NCBI GenBank assembly: GCA_004802705.1
Contig: SGPL01000191.1
Span: forward strand, 1-55,299
DNA from: Bondarzewia mesenterica
Taxonomy: Eukaryota > Basidiomycota > Agaricomycetes > Russulales > Bondarzewiaceae
Direction: 5' to 3'
Length of the DNA: 55,299 nt
The notes below the pieces were generated by a model that was not told where the DNA came from, did no database searches, and saw nothing but the letters and a program-made list of their open reading frames with translations. Every line of letters begins with the position of its first letter. Within the stretch, counting starts at the first letter, position 1. The position numbers and the translations under genes are program-made. Positions 23,381-34,749 of the stretch are shown one piece after another.

Positions 23381-25418
23381 TCACGCAGATTTCACCTGTG
23401 TCTGAAGCCTTCTCTTTCGATGAATGTACCAAGCTGCGACAAGAAGAATTGAAGACCCCGAAGTAGTCAGCTTACTCGAAAAGACAACATATTAGAGATG
23501 GCTTCACAGATCAGGCATATAGCTCACCGAACTGAAGAGAATACCCTTCCACCAGAGGTATTTGTTGTTTCCCATGATGGCCCCAGATATGGAGGGTCCT
23601 ACGAGAGAAGCTATGCCCATAGGCACGCATCCATATCCCATGCGTTTTCTATAATTCAATTGAATGTATCAGTCAAGGCCCGGTATGAGCATGAAGAGGA
23701 AGAAGATCACCCCATATTTAAACCTTCGGGAGTAAGTTCCGCGATGAGAGGGAGATAGAGGGCCATAGCTACGAAACGACATGAGAGATGAATGGCAGCG
23801 TAATGAACAAACCCCACCTGTCCCGAAGAAGAAGCCGTAGCTGAAGACTTAGATTAGTGACAGCGAAGTGAAGAAGATTCTAGCATAGCTCACAAGATAA
23901 CGAAGAATGTCAGCCCGGGAATATTGGTGCACCCGAGCATGGCAAATTGGACAAGGCCTGATCCATAAAGCGTCAACAGGCGGTGCCACAAAAGACCCAG
24001 AAAGAAAGCTCACCTGCTAAGGTAACAGACGGTAAAAAAAAAGGCATAGTTCCGTATTTGTCGGCCAGATAATTGGGCACTACTCGACCGAACATGCTCG
24101 CAAAATTGAGAATAGCCAACGAGTAGAAGGCGAAGCCGCTAGAGATGCCATGCATCCTAGCAAACAGCTGGACGTAGAAAGAGGGAAAGTACATTCCCAA
24201 GAAAGAGACGAATCCCCACGCGATAGTCAGTAGATACGGCGCGTCTTTGAAATTTGCGGAAGAGTTAGGCGCCGCGGTGAGGGGCGGAACATGAAGTAGA
24301 AGATTTCCAATGACGAGGATACCCATCGTGATGAAGCCGGCAATTCGTACTCCCCACACAAAACCAACGGAGCCGTGAATCAGCTGGTTGAGAAGAACTG
24401 ATTCAGGCTGCACGTCAGAACACATTGGCTAGACAAAAACGAGAGCATACTGGAAAATGCTATGCCACCCAACGATGCGCTTGAATCCACCAAACCCTGA
24501 ATGTACGACATCCATTAAAATTGAGGAAGAGAAGGGAGGAGAATGAACTGCTCACCATGGCAAGCGCCCTACGTGACTTGAAGTGATGCGAGACCACGGC
24601 CGAGGTGGGAACGTATAGTATCCCAAGGCCTAAGCCCATCCCGATACCTTGTGATAGAAATATCTTTCAGAATGGGTGAGTTATTAAGGTAGTCTTATGA
24701 AGGAAGTAGGTGTGAGCAGACCTGATAGTACTGAGAAGGTTGGGCGAGCGATAACATGAAAAAACTACGGTGCGTGTTGAGCATGTAGCGCGCCATGTAG
24801 CATTTCAAACTCGCCTGAAGGTAAAAAGAATTGATCCGACAATGGATGCGGAACGAGTATAACCTGCATCAAACCTAGCACGCGCATGAGTTCTCAATTG
24901 AGCATGAAAAACTTATGGAACAAATGAACAGTCTTACAGTTTCCCTCCGATGGGCCCGGATGCAAGCTCGAGAAATATCTGGACGCCTGAATACGCATGA
25001 ATTTGTTCATCTGTAAACAAGAATGAAAGGGAAGTTTACCACCGATCCAACTGATATTTGATAAGCTATAGCCATGGAGATATGTGCTCGCGTAGTAATC
25101 TTGAAAAATACCAAACGAAGTCGTCTGGCGGGTATACATTCAAGTTGTTAACGAGGACGCGCCAAAAATGAGAAATATCTGTTACGCACTGTTCCGACAG
25201 TGCAGAATTGGATCAACCAAGCACCAAGGACTTCATCTTTATCAATACAAGACAATACAGCGGTGAGATTCAAGTGCACCTGTGCTCCAAGCTTTCCAAC
25301 GTCCCTGGGGGTAATCAAGATCTGTATCAGACTTGTCAGCGACGATATCAACCCCATATTTCTCTTGCGGTGCCGGGAGAGTAACGGTACTCGATTCAGC
25401 ATCGAGAACTTCAAGCAT
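23381..25418 (-). CDS. MFS monocarboxylate-transporter-like protein A
   Basis: This is a major facilitator superfamily carrier of the monocarboxylate-transporter-like (Mch) type, expected in the plasma membrane; the substrate cannot be read from sequence. The start is taken as ATG 25416-25418 because the frame is closed just upstream. The first exons run 25418-25280, 25230-25190, 25124-25040 and 24986 onward. The stop is TGA at 23381-23383. A short acidic N-terminus ends in LDYPQGRWKAWST, followed by helix 1 (VLGAWLIQFCTVGT), then ISWIGGVQIFLELASGPIGGKL, SQGIGMGLG, GLVDSSAS, GSVGFVWGVRI, AWGFVSFLGMYFPSFYVQLFARMHG and KRMGYGCVPMGIASLVGPSISG. At least ten short introns interrupt it. It matches gene B (48678-50700) along its whole length, with many intron positions shared. 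No frame breaks were found, so it looks functional. Confidence 0.85.
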
Positions 25419-26448
25419 TACGACTCCAATGGAGAGCTCAGGTCACCTCAGATGATCAGCAGGGTATGAAGCGGGGGGGGGAGGAGGGCTCGCAAAGAAG
25501 AAAAAAAAGGTGCAGAACCAGTGATTGGAATGACCGCTCATGATTGGTTGACATTAAGTAGTGCTTGCGCGGGCTGCTGTCTTTGCACCTTGTGGCCTCG
25601 GAGGTGCTTTGGCGTTGTGGCGGTACCTGGCGGTACTTCCATTCTTGTACGGCGTTCAATGAGGTTCAACGACCTGCAAATGCGACCATCAGAGCTCCTA
25701 TCAGTAACAACACTTCAGTTACACTTCCATCTCCCACAGTACACAGCAAGCTCCACCAATGAAGGCGGTTCGCATCTCTTGAGAATGAAGGACCTATCTG
25801 ATGTACGTAAGTCATGGGTCATGATGCATGATGAGCGCTGAGCGTTACCGCATTGCTGCGTCCTTATGTAGAAGTCCATGGGCCCACTTGGACTTCGTCG
25901 AGCAAAGCTACCATGCATGTCACGGTTCAACGTTCATTGATCGTTGATCATTCATAGTATTGACATTGCTCGTAGCGCTGACTCTCACACACGTCGCACT
26001 GCCAGCAAAGTCATCGTTCCATCAACAATGGACACTGCGACTCTGATTCCTGTGACATTCATTTTGGCTGATATATGGGTCTCAAGTGTATAATTCGAGC
26101 AGTGAGTCGGGACCGTACAGCCGTCGCTGGTTTTTCTGATTTTGATGAAGGGTTTTTGTCTTCCCATTCAGGATCTCCCACTGGCCGAATGTGCGACAGG
26201 ATAGTGATGGGGCGCTCAAAAGACAAGAAGGCGACGTACGTAGCATTTGAACTTCGCACTACGGTGATGTATGCCGTCCTCGATGATACGGGAAAGTGTT
26301 GCCAGTGGAGCTCATGTCGCTGATTGATTGAACCGTAAACACGGTCATCGCAGATATCTAATAAACCCTCGCGCATAGTGATTTTCTGGAGCTGACCACC
26401 ATCACCCACTTTCTTGAACAGTCGACTGTGACTCATACTTGAATTAGT
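25419..26448. other. divergent intergenic region, MFS A / gene C
   Basis: This 1,030-bp region holds the promoters of both flanking genes, which are transcribed away from it. Next to the MFS A start is a G-run at about 25473-25481 followed by a purine tract. No clear TATA box was picked out. Open frames of 60-180 codons on the minus strand (such as 26059-26604) have no recognisable features. Confidence 0.45.
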
Positions 26449-28505
26449 ATGCCGTCTGAGACCGCCCTCAATACCACTCTCGGCCCCTTTCTCTTGGGGT
26501 ACACAGCAGTTGCCATGTAAGGCCTCACTTTGCGCAGTGTGGAAAAACTGACATCGACGCATCCTTCGTAGCCTGTTCGGTATCACCAACGTGCAAGCAT
26601 TCATGTACTGCTTGCACTGTTGGAAAAGAGATTCATGGAAGCTGAGGTCCTTCGTGAGTAATAATGACTTTTACTCTTTATTGACATCCCTTACCAACTC
26701 CGACTTCGCCTTTTTCGCAGGTCCTCCTACTATGGTGTGTTCCAGTCCAGATCCACCTCGTGCGCTAGCCTGTAACGGCATCACAGGTTCATAGATGCGC
26801 TTCAGATGGCCTTGACGGGTCACTGTGTGTATTACTATCTGATCCTCAAGTTTGGGGATCTCGAAAACATTGTAACACATACCGTCGTCTGGTAAGCCTT
26901 CTGCGGATCCCCGGTCGCTTCTACTAACTTTATGGATTTAGGAGCTTGACGGTGAGAAGGCCCTATGCTTGTCGGCTATCCAGTTCCGCTTATTGAACGA
27001 GGCGATCAATCAGGCATTGTTAATCATTACAGTCAGCTTCAATCGATTGTCTTTGACGGGAACTTGATTTACTGATCGTCCTACAAGGATATTGGCGATT
27101 TCCTTGTCCGAACGTAAGTCCAATTGAAGGCGCTGAAATCACTTCCCGTGATGTCTGACATCCCGCCAGATTTTACTGTCAGCGATTGTGGAAATGTCAG
27201 CCCCCTTACCAAACTGTTCATGTTTTTGAAAGCACCGACAAGTAATCAATCCTCTAGTGGATAATAAGTTTCGAGTTCTCGCCATCGTCGCCGTAAGTCT
27301 GACTTGAGTTAGCCAGTCAGTTTTCTGAGTTTTCGTTTGTTTTAAGAGCACAATCTCGCTATTTTCGTTCGGTAATCTTTCTTCTTGTTATCGTTGAACA
27401 GCGTCTGACCGTCCATTCTCTCGAAATCTCAAGGGTGCGGAATAGGTGAGAGAAATACCAATTCTACAGATTTTCCGCGGATTGATGAGATCCCTCTCTT
27501 CCACCAGCATTTACGCTGACACAGTTCGCTCCTTTGGTTCAATATTTAATTTCAATTAATCAATTATATCTATCACAGTCGACGATTGGGTCCAGCGTCC
27601 GCAAACGTAGCTGTATGTACAAAGTTTTGGTATCGACGTTTAGCCCTGTTTTGACCGTCCGTCGTACTAGTGGCTCGCATACCTGAACACCTCGGCCATC
27701 GTTTTCTCTGACACAGTGATCGCTGTCTCTCTGTGCTATTGCCTCAGCACGAAGGCTGGATTAACCGATTTTTCGAAGTGAGTATATCTAGATTTGCCCG
27801 GCGCTGGCACTTTTTTACTGGAAACAACTCACAAACGATGTTCCAGGACGAAGAATCTAGTATCGAGGCTGATCGTCTATGTTGTAGGGACGAGTATGCT
27901 CACGAGTATCTGCGCCGCGCTCAGTCTCATCACGGTGCATTTCGCCCCTTTGACAGCATCAAGCATGAGAATGCTCACATATACCTCCAGTTCGCCGCAA
28001 GACCCCATACGTTCATTTTCATCGCCTTCTTCCTCCTGCTCAGCAAACGTATGATTTTTGTCCCACACCACTACTTGGTTTCTTATTACCCCGCAAAGGC
28101 GCTGACCCTCCCTTGATGAATAGTCTACTTCAATGCAATGCTCGCGAACCTCAACGCCCGCGCCCGACTCCGCGAGACCGCAAGCGCTAACACATTAATT
28201 TCGATCCCTCTCTCCAACCGCAGCGGAGGGCGGTCGGAAAGCATGGCTGACATGGGCGACGTCCACGTGGGATCGACTCATAAGAACACGGTGAGCCCTC
28301 GCAATATTGCTCTGATATGAACGCTATTAATGATTATGATGCGCCCGCGATCAGCCAATGCAAGTGCATATGTCGGTCGATCGCGTCACTGCGTCCGATT
28401 CCAAGGTGAGGACGAGTGCTTCAGACGCCAATCTGAATATGAAGTCGTCCAATCATGACTGGTTTTGTTTTGTAGATTCATGGTTCCGACGATTCGGATG
28501 TGTGA
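26449..28505 (+). CDS. DUF6534-like multi-pass membrane protein C
   Basis: This belongs to a mushroom-expanded family with about seven transmembrane segments and unknown function. Nineteen exons fit: 26449-26516, 26572-26653, 26721-26734, 26787-26891, 26942-26951, 27014-27031, 27088-27113, 27170-27195, 27258-27292, 27347-27371, 27434-27445, 27525-27536, 27596-27612, 27671-27777, 27847-27934, 27991-28048, 28124-28290, 28355-28405 and 28476-28505. The sum is 951 nt, exactly 316 codons plus stop, with phase kept at every join. Family landmarks are LGPFLLGYTAVAILFGI, then QMALTGHCVYYYLI, VRTFYCQRLWKL, WLAYLNTSAIVFSDTVIAVSLCYCL, KNLVSRLIVYVVGTSMLTSICA, HTFIFIAFFLLLSKLYFNAMLANLNARARLR in succession, and a polar tail. 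Eleven exons are 35 nt or shorter. Gene D (38832-40763) shares the same exon lengths across the first half. Confidence 0.82.
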
Positions 28506-29111
28506 GCTTGGTTGAACTCGGGATGCCGGCTCGATCGCAATTGTGTTTTGGTGCACGTTTTCTCCAAATGGGACTACATACTCACCTTGTTGTCCGTGCG
28601 CTAGGTCCTGGAGCTTATTTAAAGAGGTAATTCATGGGTTTGTTGAATTGTCAGAGTGTACAAATGAAAAACTGAGCCGAGGGTCCACACTATGTTCCTA
28701 AACTATGAAAAGAGATATCTGGATATCAGCAGCGGGAAAAGGGTGCAAACAAATCCTACAAGATGGGTAAATAACTGAAAAGACATGGGGGGCACGCACT
28801 CATACACAGAACGATTGTCTTCTGTGTGAGGTCTGCAAAGGAGACTAGGATACGCATATATTGAGACACGAGAGAGGGAAGGGAAAAAGAAGAAAAAAAA
28901 AAACAGGATGTAAGCGAAAACGAAACGGATTAATACCATCGGCCAAACGAAAGAGCGTGATGTGGTAGGCGATGCGATGCGATGATTAAATAAGAGTGAA
29001 TGGATAGTAAAGAGAGCGGAGGGAGACCGTTGGGGCCAGAAAGAACGTGAAGAACGACCGCCGTATACCACAAAGGTACCGATTAAAAACCCACAAAAGA
29101 AGAAAAGAAAA
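28506..29111. other. intergenic between convergent genes
   Basis: This stretch holds the 3' flanks of gene C and of the Ser/Pro-rich gene. It contains a short GATGC tandem run near 28970-28984 and an A-rich/purine tract around 28880-28905. No gene is seen. Confidence 0.5.
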
Positions 29112-31631
29112 TCAATCCAGGAATGCCATCTCGCTCAGCCGCCGACTCTCTGCATCCTCGATCCCCCTCGTCTGCAACAGAATGCTCCCCCGACTATGCA
29201 TCTGCGGACTGAGCGCCGCGCGGGGCACCGCTTCAAGCCCGCTGTGCACCCGCAGGACGGGCATGGAGGACGGCGCGGAGGACAACGGGCGCGGACGCAG
29301 GGCGCCACTGAAGGTCTGCCTGAGATTCAACAGTGAGAGCGGCTTGGCCATCTGAGGCTCGACGCCGAGCGTCGGTGACCGGTCCTTCCGACGCGTGAAG
29401 AGACTTGCGCCCATCGATTTTGGACGATCGGCAGCGGCCAAAGGAAGGGTTCGTGGCGTAGGGCGGTGGAATGCTTGTTGTGCGGATGGGAGGATGCCGA
29501 GTTCTTCGGAGGAGGGGGGAGTCTCGATGACGATTTCGGCTCCTGCGGGTTCTTCGCTGCTCTCGACGATGATGGAAGGGCCCTGAGGTCTGCCTGCTTT
29601 GCTCCCTTTTCCGGCCGCGTCTCGGGTTTGGTCATAAGTTATAGGTACGCTGGGAAACGAAGGAGTGACAGGCATGCTTGCGATGGAGCCGGACGTGCTC
29701 TGTGACACATGGGAGGACACGGAGTCAATCAATGAGGGGATAGTGGGACTGGACGGGGCGGTGGTAGTGGATTGGGTATGCGTGCTGTTCGAAGGATGTA
29801 AGCCCGTTGGGCTGCTGGTCTTTGGGCTGGGCAGCGGCGGGAGCGGCCCCGTTGGCGGAGGAAGATTTGAGGGGCGGATGCGAGGTGATGTGGTGGAGGG
29901 ACTGCGACCAGGAGATAGAGGAACTTTAGGCGAGGTTGGCGGCGATGAAAGAGTGGTGGATCGTGAAGAGCTGGGACGCGATCGCGGCAAAGCTTGTTGC
30001 GCCGCAAATTGCGACGTGGGAGAGGCGGGCGATATAGGTCGCCGCGAACTTTCTCCCGACTCGCGCCTCCGAATGTCCGCAGGCATCGCTGTGCGTGGTG
30101 AGGATGCGGTGGTGCGTGGTGAGGATGTGGTGGTGCGTGGTGGCGTCGAGGATGGTGTTGAGGTGCGCAGCCATTGGGCGACCTTGTCGGAGGTATCTGT
30201 TCCGGAGGTGGGTGTCCTGGTGACTGTGTGCGCGGTGGGAGAGCGTTTGGATGCGGTATCATCGATGGAATTGCGCGATCGAGAAATTGATGCGCGAGGA
30301 GTCGAGGGAGGAGAGGGGCGCGGACCCATAGGATGACGATGAAGTGACTTGGGGGGGACGGGCGGCGGTGAGGAATCTGCATCGGGTATCGCAGTGAACG
30401 CTTGACCAAAACTCATCGGTGAGTTCGGTAACGAGTGGTCATCGGTCGAAGGAAAAGATGACGATAGCGGACTGGAAATCATTTCCTTGTACTTCGATCC
30501 ACCCTCAAACGTTCTCCGACCCTCCGACGTCGATGACGACCTCTCTTGCTCGACGGAGGCTCTTTCGTTCGCATCCTTGTTCTCTATCAAAGAGGCGGCG
30601 GAATTTCCTGCCCTCCACATGACCACCACCTCCTTTGCCCGGCTGAGCCCATCATCGGATTCGAAAGGGCGGCTCTCCCGCATTACTCCCAGCCTGCGAT
30701 CTTCCTCCGCTTCAAGATCAGAAAGATACTTGATCTGTGCAGGTGGCAGGAGCCCTCGTTCGCGCAGTGCCTCTTCGCGCCGAGATCTAGAGGAGAAGGT
30801 GTTCGGAAGAGGAGGACCAGCGGCGCGGGTTCCTCGGCGCTTGGCGGAAGCGCCGCGGCAAGTGATTGAATCTTGCGATACTCGGCGAAGAGGTGAAGGG
30901 GATGTGGGTGTTGAAGTCTGGGCTGTAGCGCCGGGTGAGGGTAGACGAGGTCGGAACTTGAGCGTAAGACGGCCGAAGAAACCTCTAGATTTCTGCGGTT
31001 TCAATGCGTCCGAGGCAATGGATCGACTACTACAACTTCCAAGTATCAGGACTTTTCGAAGACAGTAAAATTTCCCAAGGACTTACGTTGACCTTTGAGG
31101 GACCAAAACCATGTCATCCGCGGTACTTTGGGCAAGGGGTGAGTTTTTGATGAATGAGACAGAATTATTGGTGCGTACCGAAACGGTGAGTCACGTGAAC
31201 CCCTTTGCAAAGGGCGTGTAGCTGGAGATGGGCTCGAGGAAGGCCTAGAAAGAATTGCACGACGACCGATGAGGACGAAAGGCATACTGAGGAAGTAATG
31301 GGATGGTCGGGGAACAAGGTCGAAACGCGTGAAGGAAATGCATTGCAAGTGGGGATTGGACGGAAGTGAGAAGAACTACGTACCTCAGTTTGGCAGCACC
31401 ATCATTGAAATGCATGGCCGATGGATTGATAGACACGGGGATATCAGTGGAAGAACCTGCCCCTGCACTCGGCTTGGTCGTGTGCTGTGCGGCGCGCGTG
31501 GTGCTGGTACCAGGACTCCTCTGAGAAACGCTAGGGGTTCGTCGGGTGCTCGGCTTTCTCTGCCTTTTGCGGCCAAAACCTACGCGTATAGTAAATCGTC
31601 TGGCGGTGGTTGTCGATGGCGGCGGATCCAT
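29112..31631 (-). CDS. large disordered Ser/Pro-rich protein
   Basis: Function is unknown. Exons 31631-31384, 31244-31179, 31125-31093 and 31029-29112 sum to 2,265 nt, giving 754 residues; starting at the upstream in-frame ATG (31739) would add 36. The N-terminus is basic and low in complexity (RVGFGRKRQRK). The third exon is only 33 nt and encodes TADDMVLVPQ. The last exon starts with a basic patch (KSRGFFGRLTLKFRPRLPSPG) that could bind membrane or nucleic acid, followed by about 600 residues rich in Ser, Pro, Thr and Arg. These include SSPRT-type short repeats (about 30090-30160), PPPVPPKSLHRHP (SH3-ligand-like) and many SP/TP sites. No folded domain is visible. A cytoskeletal or signalling scaffold would fit such composition, but this is only inference. 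The donor and acceptor of the third intron (31092-31030) include a good CTGAT branch site. Confidence 0.65.
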
Positions 31632-33973
31632 GGGGCCGTATAAAAGGGCGAGAGGGGATGGAGGAAGAAGAGGAGAGAAAGAGAGAAGAGGGTACGGCAA
31701 AAGAGTCGAACTATTTAGATTGGATCCGCTTGGCGACACAAGAAGCGAGTGCGGGGAAGCTCTAGAAAGCCTGGAACGTGGGCAGACTGAGAGAGTAAAA
31801 ACATATGGGCTCGCATGAGAAAGTGTGCCTTTGTATAGCCAGCGACGGAAGAATTTAGCGCAAGGGGCACATGAGCTGATGGTCCATGGCCACTTCGAAT
31901 TTTAATTATGAGAGCTCAAACATTGAATGACCTACCCCTCGAGTCAATTTTAATAATCATTCCTGCGCCAACCATGCCGATGTGCGCACTGAGCAAGAGT
32001 GACGATGAAGAAAATACCATCGACAGTTAGACCGATTGGCTTCTGCACAAAATGCTCGGACGACAGGTACATCCCAAAACGGCAATATCCACGTCACGCG
32101 AACCTTCTATCCGGTCACGCGCGTTTTCCGCTGCTCATCCACCGCCGGCGTGGTAATCCCCTCTCCAGTCCCAATTTCAAGATATCCAAATGGCCTCTTT
32201 TTGCGACTCATTTTTGATGGTGGTCGCTGCACCAACATTGTCTCTTTCGAGTGCCTCCGAGCCCGCGCGTCGAGATCGGACATCCTCGGACAGGTTCTGC
32301 ATGATTTTCGAATTCTTCAAATTCGTCATTGTCACCTGTGAGATCTGGATTGATGGACCATGCACGGCCGTGGAGCTCAAGTACTTATTGGTCGAAGTGA
32401 AACGCGGCGCGCGCGCCTCTCGTAAATGAAGATCCTTTCTTGATTCGCGCTTCCTTAAAAACTACGCGATTCGTAAGTGATCTAAATTGTTGCGGCGCAC
32501 TTTGTCTCAGTCTCTTCCATGTCTCTTCCATGTCTGGCAGTCTGTGTCTCCATACTCTTGACATGCTAACGGGCCGTTTCCATGCATGAATGGCGCTCTC
32601 TCATTGAATCATGCAAGGGCTACCGTTTGGATAGAAATGCAAGCACGAATATGACTGCCAAAGTTTCAGAGAGTCCCCGCGGCCCCGCGTTGTCATCGCG
32701 CGTACTTATCTAACTTTCAGTTTCGCAAACTCGACAGAATCCGACAGTTTCGGGAGGGTGGATCGTATGCGGGCGAGAAAGACAGGTACAGTACGAGTAC
32801 AAAGCCGCTGCTCACACAGTCCATAGGGCCAGGTGCGTAACTGCCCATCGCCTTCACTTCTGGGCCTTTGGAAGCTCGTGTGCCCGCAACAATCCAGGTC
32901 AGACTAACGGACTGGACGCCCGTCCAATGGCAATCGTCCATCTCGGATGCCGCTGACTTCCGGTTCTCATGGGTATGGTATCAGACGCGCAAAACCGTTG
33001 AGATTTGACATGAAGAATAGAGGCTCTTGGAGGTATGTAAACGGTAGCATGTGCACGCCGGAGCATCACGTCGACCGATCCGTCGCTTAATTGCGGCTGG
33101 AATTTACTGAAGTTTATTAGACTTTATTCTTTGAAGTTCCAACGAAAAATCATGTCTCCTTGCTTATTGCCGCCGAAGCACGCGGACGTCCTAAGCAGAA
33201 GGCAATCCATATCGACTCGTCTCAAAATTCAAGTCTTCAAGTCCATCTGTCCTGCTCATTACTAGCAGATCACGACAATTTCGAATAACACGTCTACAAT
33301 TCATGAGATTTTCTCCGCCTTCTTCCCCTCTCAGACACGTCAAGTACCGTCCCATCCGAGCCAAGAATGTCTAATTCGATCTCTTCTCAAACTGCTGCCC
33401 TGCGGACATAGGACGCGACACGATTGTTCCTAGTCACACACAGAGTCAGTTCTTTACCCACGACCGTCACCGTGCCACTTAACCTGGTCCCAGTATGTAC
33501 CCTTCCCTTCTCCCCCCTTTCATTAATTGAGAAAAACAGAAGGACGGTATCGTGATGATGGAAACGTCCATCGGTGTCATCTCATGGTTACGATTTCACT
33601 TTCTCGCCCAAGCAAGCGTGGTATCTCTGAATACCTGGACGGCGAGCCATTTGTGTGAGTTTCACCAATCAGGTCGTGCTTGGAGCTGGGAGTTGCCCCA
33701 GGCGAGGATCTACGTTCATGGTCATTGTAACGTGCCTAGCCAATACGGTGTAGTGTGGCCTAGTAGGTTAGCTGCTCAGGCCATCCAATCTCCCGAGTGC
33801 AGCGCGACTTTTTGACGAAAGTACGATTCGAGACATGCACATTTTCATTTTCAACAATTGCATCTTGTTCCTCTCCTTGAGTGCTTGAACATCTGCTGGT
33901 AAGTATTCTCCGAGATCACAAGTTCAAGGTCCCTCGACCTCCTCCAACCTCATTTCTCAGGGCAAAAAAAAAA
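31632..33973. other. gene-poor region
   Basis: About 2.3 kb upstream of the Ser/Pro-rich gene contains no open frame that I can support. It probably holds that gene's promoter near 31632-31900. Several 60-100 codon frames (for example 32036-32341 + and 32177-32380 -) lack motifs, splice-linked partners or composition typical of the true genes here. Nothing else is recognised. Confidence 0.45.
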
Positions 33974-34616
33974 ATGTTTCGTGAACGTGCCGCACATCGC
34001 GCAGCCGTGACAGCCAAGGCTGCCACATCATTATCAGCACCATCTACACGCATGTTGCCAGATTCAACAACTCCGCCTATAGTATCGTATCCTTGGCTTG
34101 CTGCCGACATTATCCCGTCGTAGGCTAGCGATCGCATTGCGCTTGACGACCCAGAGCCTTTACCTGCATCGTACGTGATATTTACGAAGGTGGCCGATGA
34201 GCGGACGATTCGCACCATACGCTACCATACGCCGCCTGGATATGATATGTAGGGACCTGACGGTTGATGTTGAAGCAACAAAGATGCCGCGGTGCCTGAG
34301 AAGCAGACGGAATTGGGACAGGAACGGGCTTCGGGGTTTTGAGACGGGATATAAATTAGTTTTGCAAGGGAAATCGAGTACGGCGAGCAAAAGGCGAAGA
34401 AACTAGCTGACGGGTACACAGTGGGGTATGTTGATGGCTGGAAGTTGAGTTCCAAGGTTCGGGGCAGGAAACTTTCGAGTCGGACAAGTTGTTCGATGTT
34501 GGTGTGCGAAAGGGCTCGTCGGTAGGCAAGGAGCTGGGGCGAGAGGAGGAGCATACCCGCCTCGCGGAGTTGTGCGCCAATACGAGTGAAAATCTGACAT
34601 CAACACCTTTCTGAAA
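33974..34616 (+). pseudogene. possible decayed coding remnant
   Basis: A run of coding-like stretches appears on the plus strand but is broken by stops and frame changes. From the ATG at 33974 a frame reads to TAG at 34121-34123, then continues in the same frame as a good-looking 41-codon stretch (contains ALDDPEPLPASYVIFTKVADE) to another TAG near 34248-34250. Further on, a frame with GYTVGYVDGWKLSSK (about 34409-34455) passes by a one-base shift into a frame that reads ETFESDKLFDVGVRKGS and ends with TGA at 34614-34616. I do not recognise the family. It may be a dead gene, or a real small gene whose introns I have not resolved. Confidence 0.3.
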
Positions 34617-34749
34617 GACTGACCTGAACTAGGTACGATATGGGTAGTATCTTGCACAGAATATAGTGACACAATGCAAATGAAGATGTGATACATCGAA
34701 AGAACTTCCTAGGTCTACAACTATACGTCATGCTTCAGCAAAATCCTGT

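Noticed and set aside
26721..26786. Frameshift or stop in exon 3 of gene C
   Set aside because: A straight reading after VLLLW hits a TAG, but a 14-nt exon (26721-26734) joined to 26787 restores LLLWFIDALQMALTGH, and gene D has the same 14-nt exon. The break is only apparent.
28505..28530. tRNA-like B box near TTGAACTCGGG
   Set aside because: The bases do not fit GGTTCGANNCC and no cloverleaf or A box could be drawn. No tRNA gene was found in the window by eye.
29665..30336. 223-codon open frame on the plus strand with Gly/Val-rich composition
   Set aside because: It is antisense to the Ser/Pro-rich gene, whose codon bias leaves the opposite strand open. The reading has no domain.
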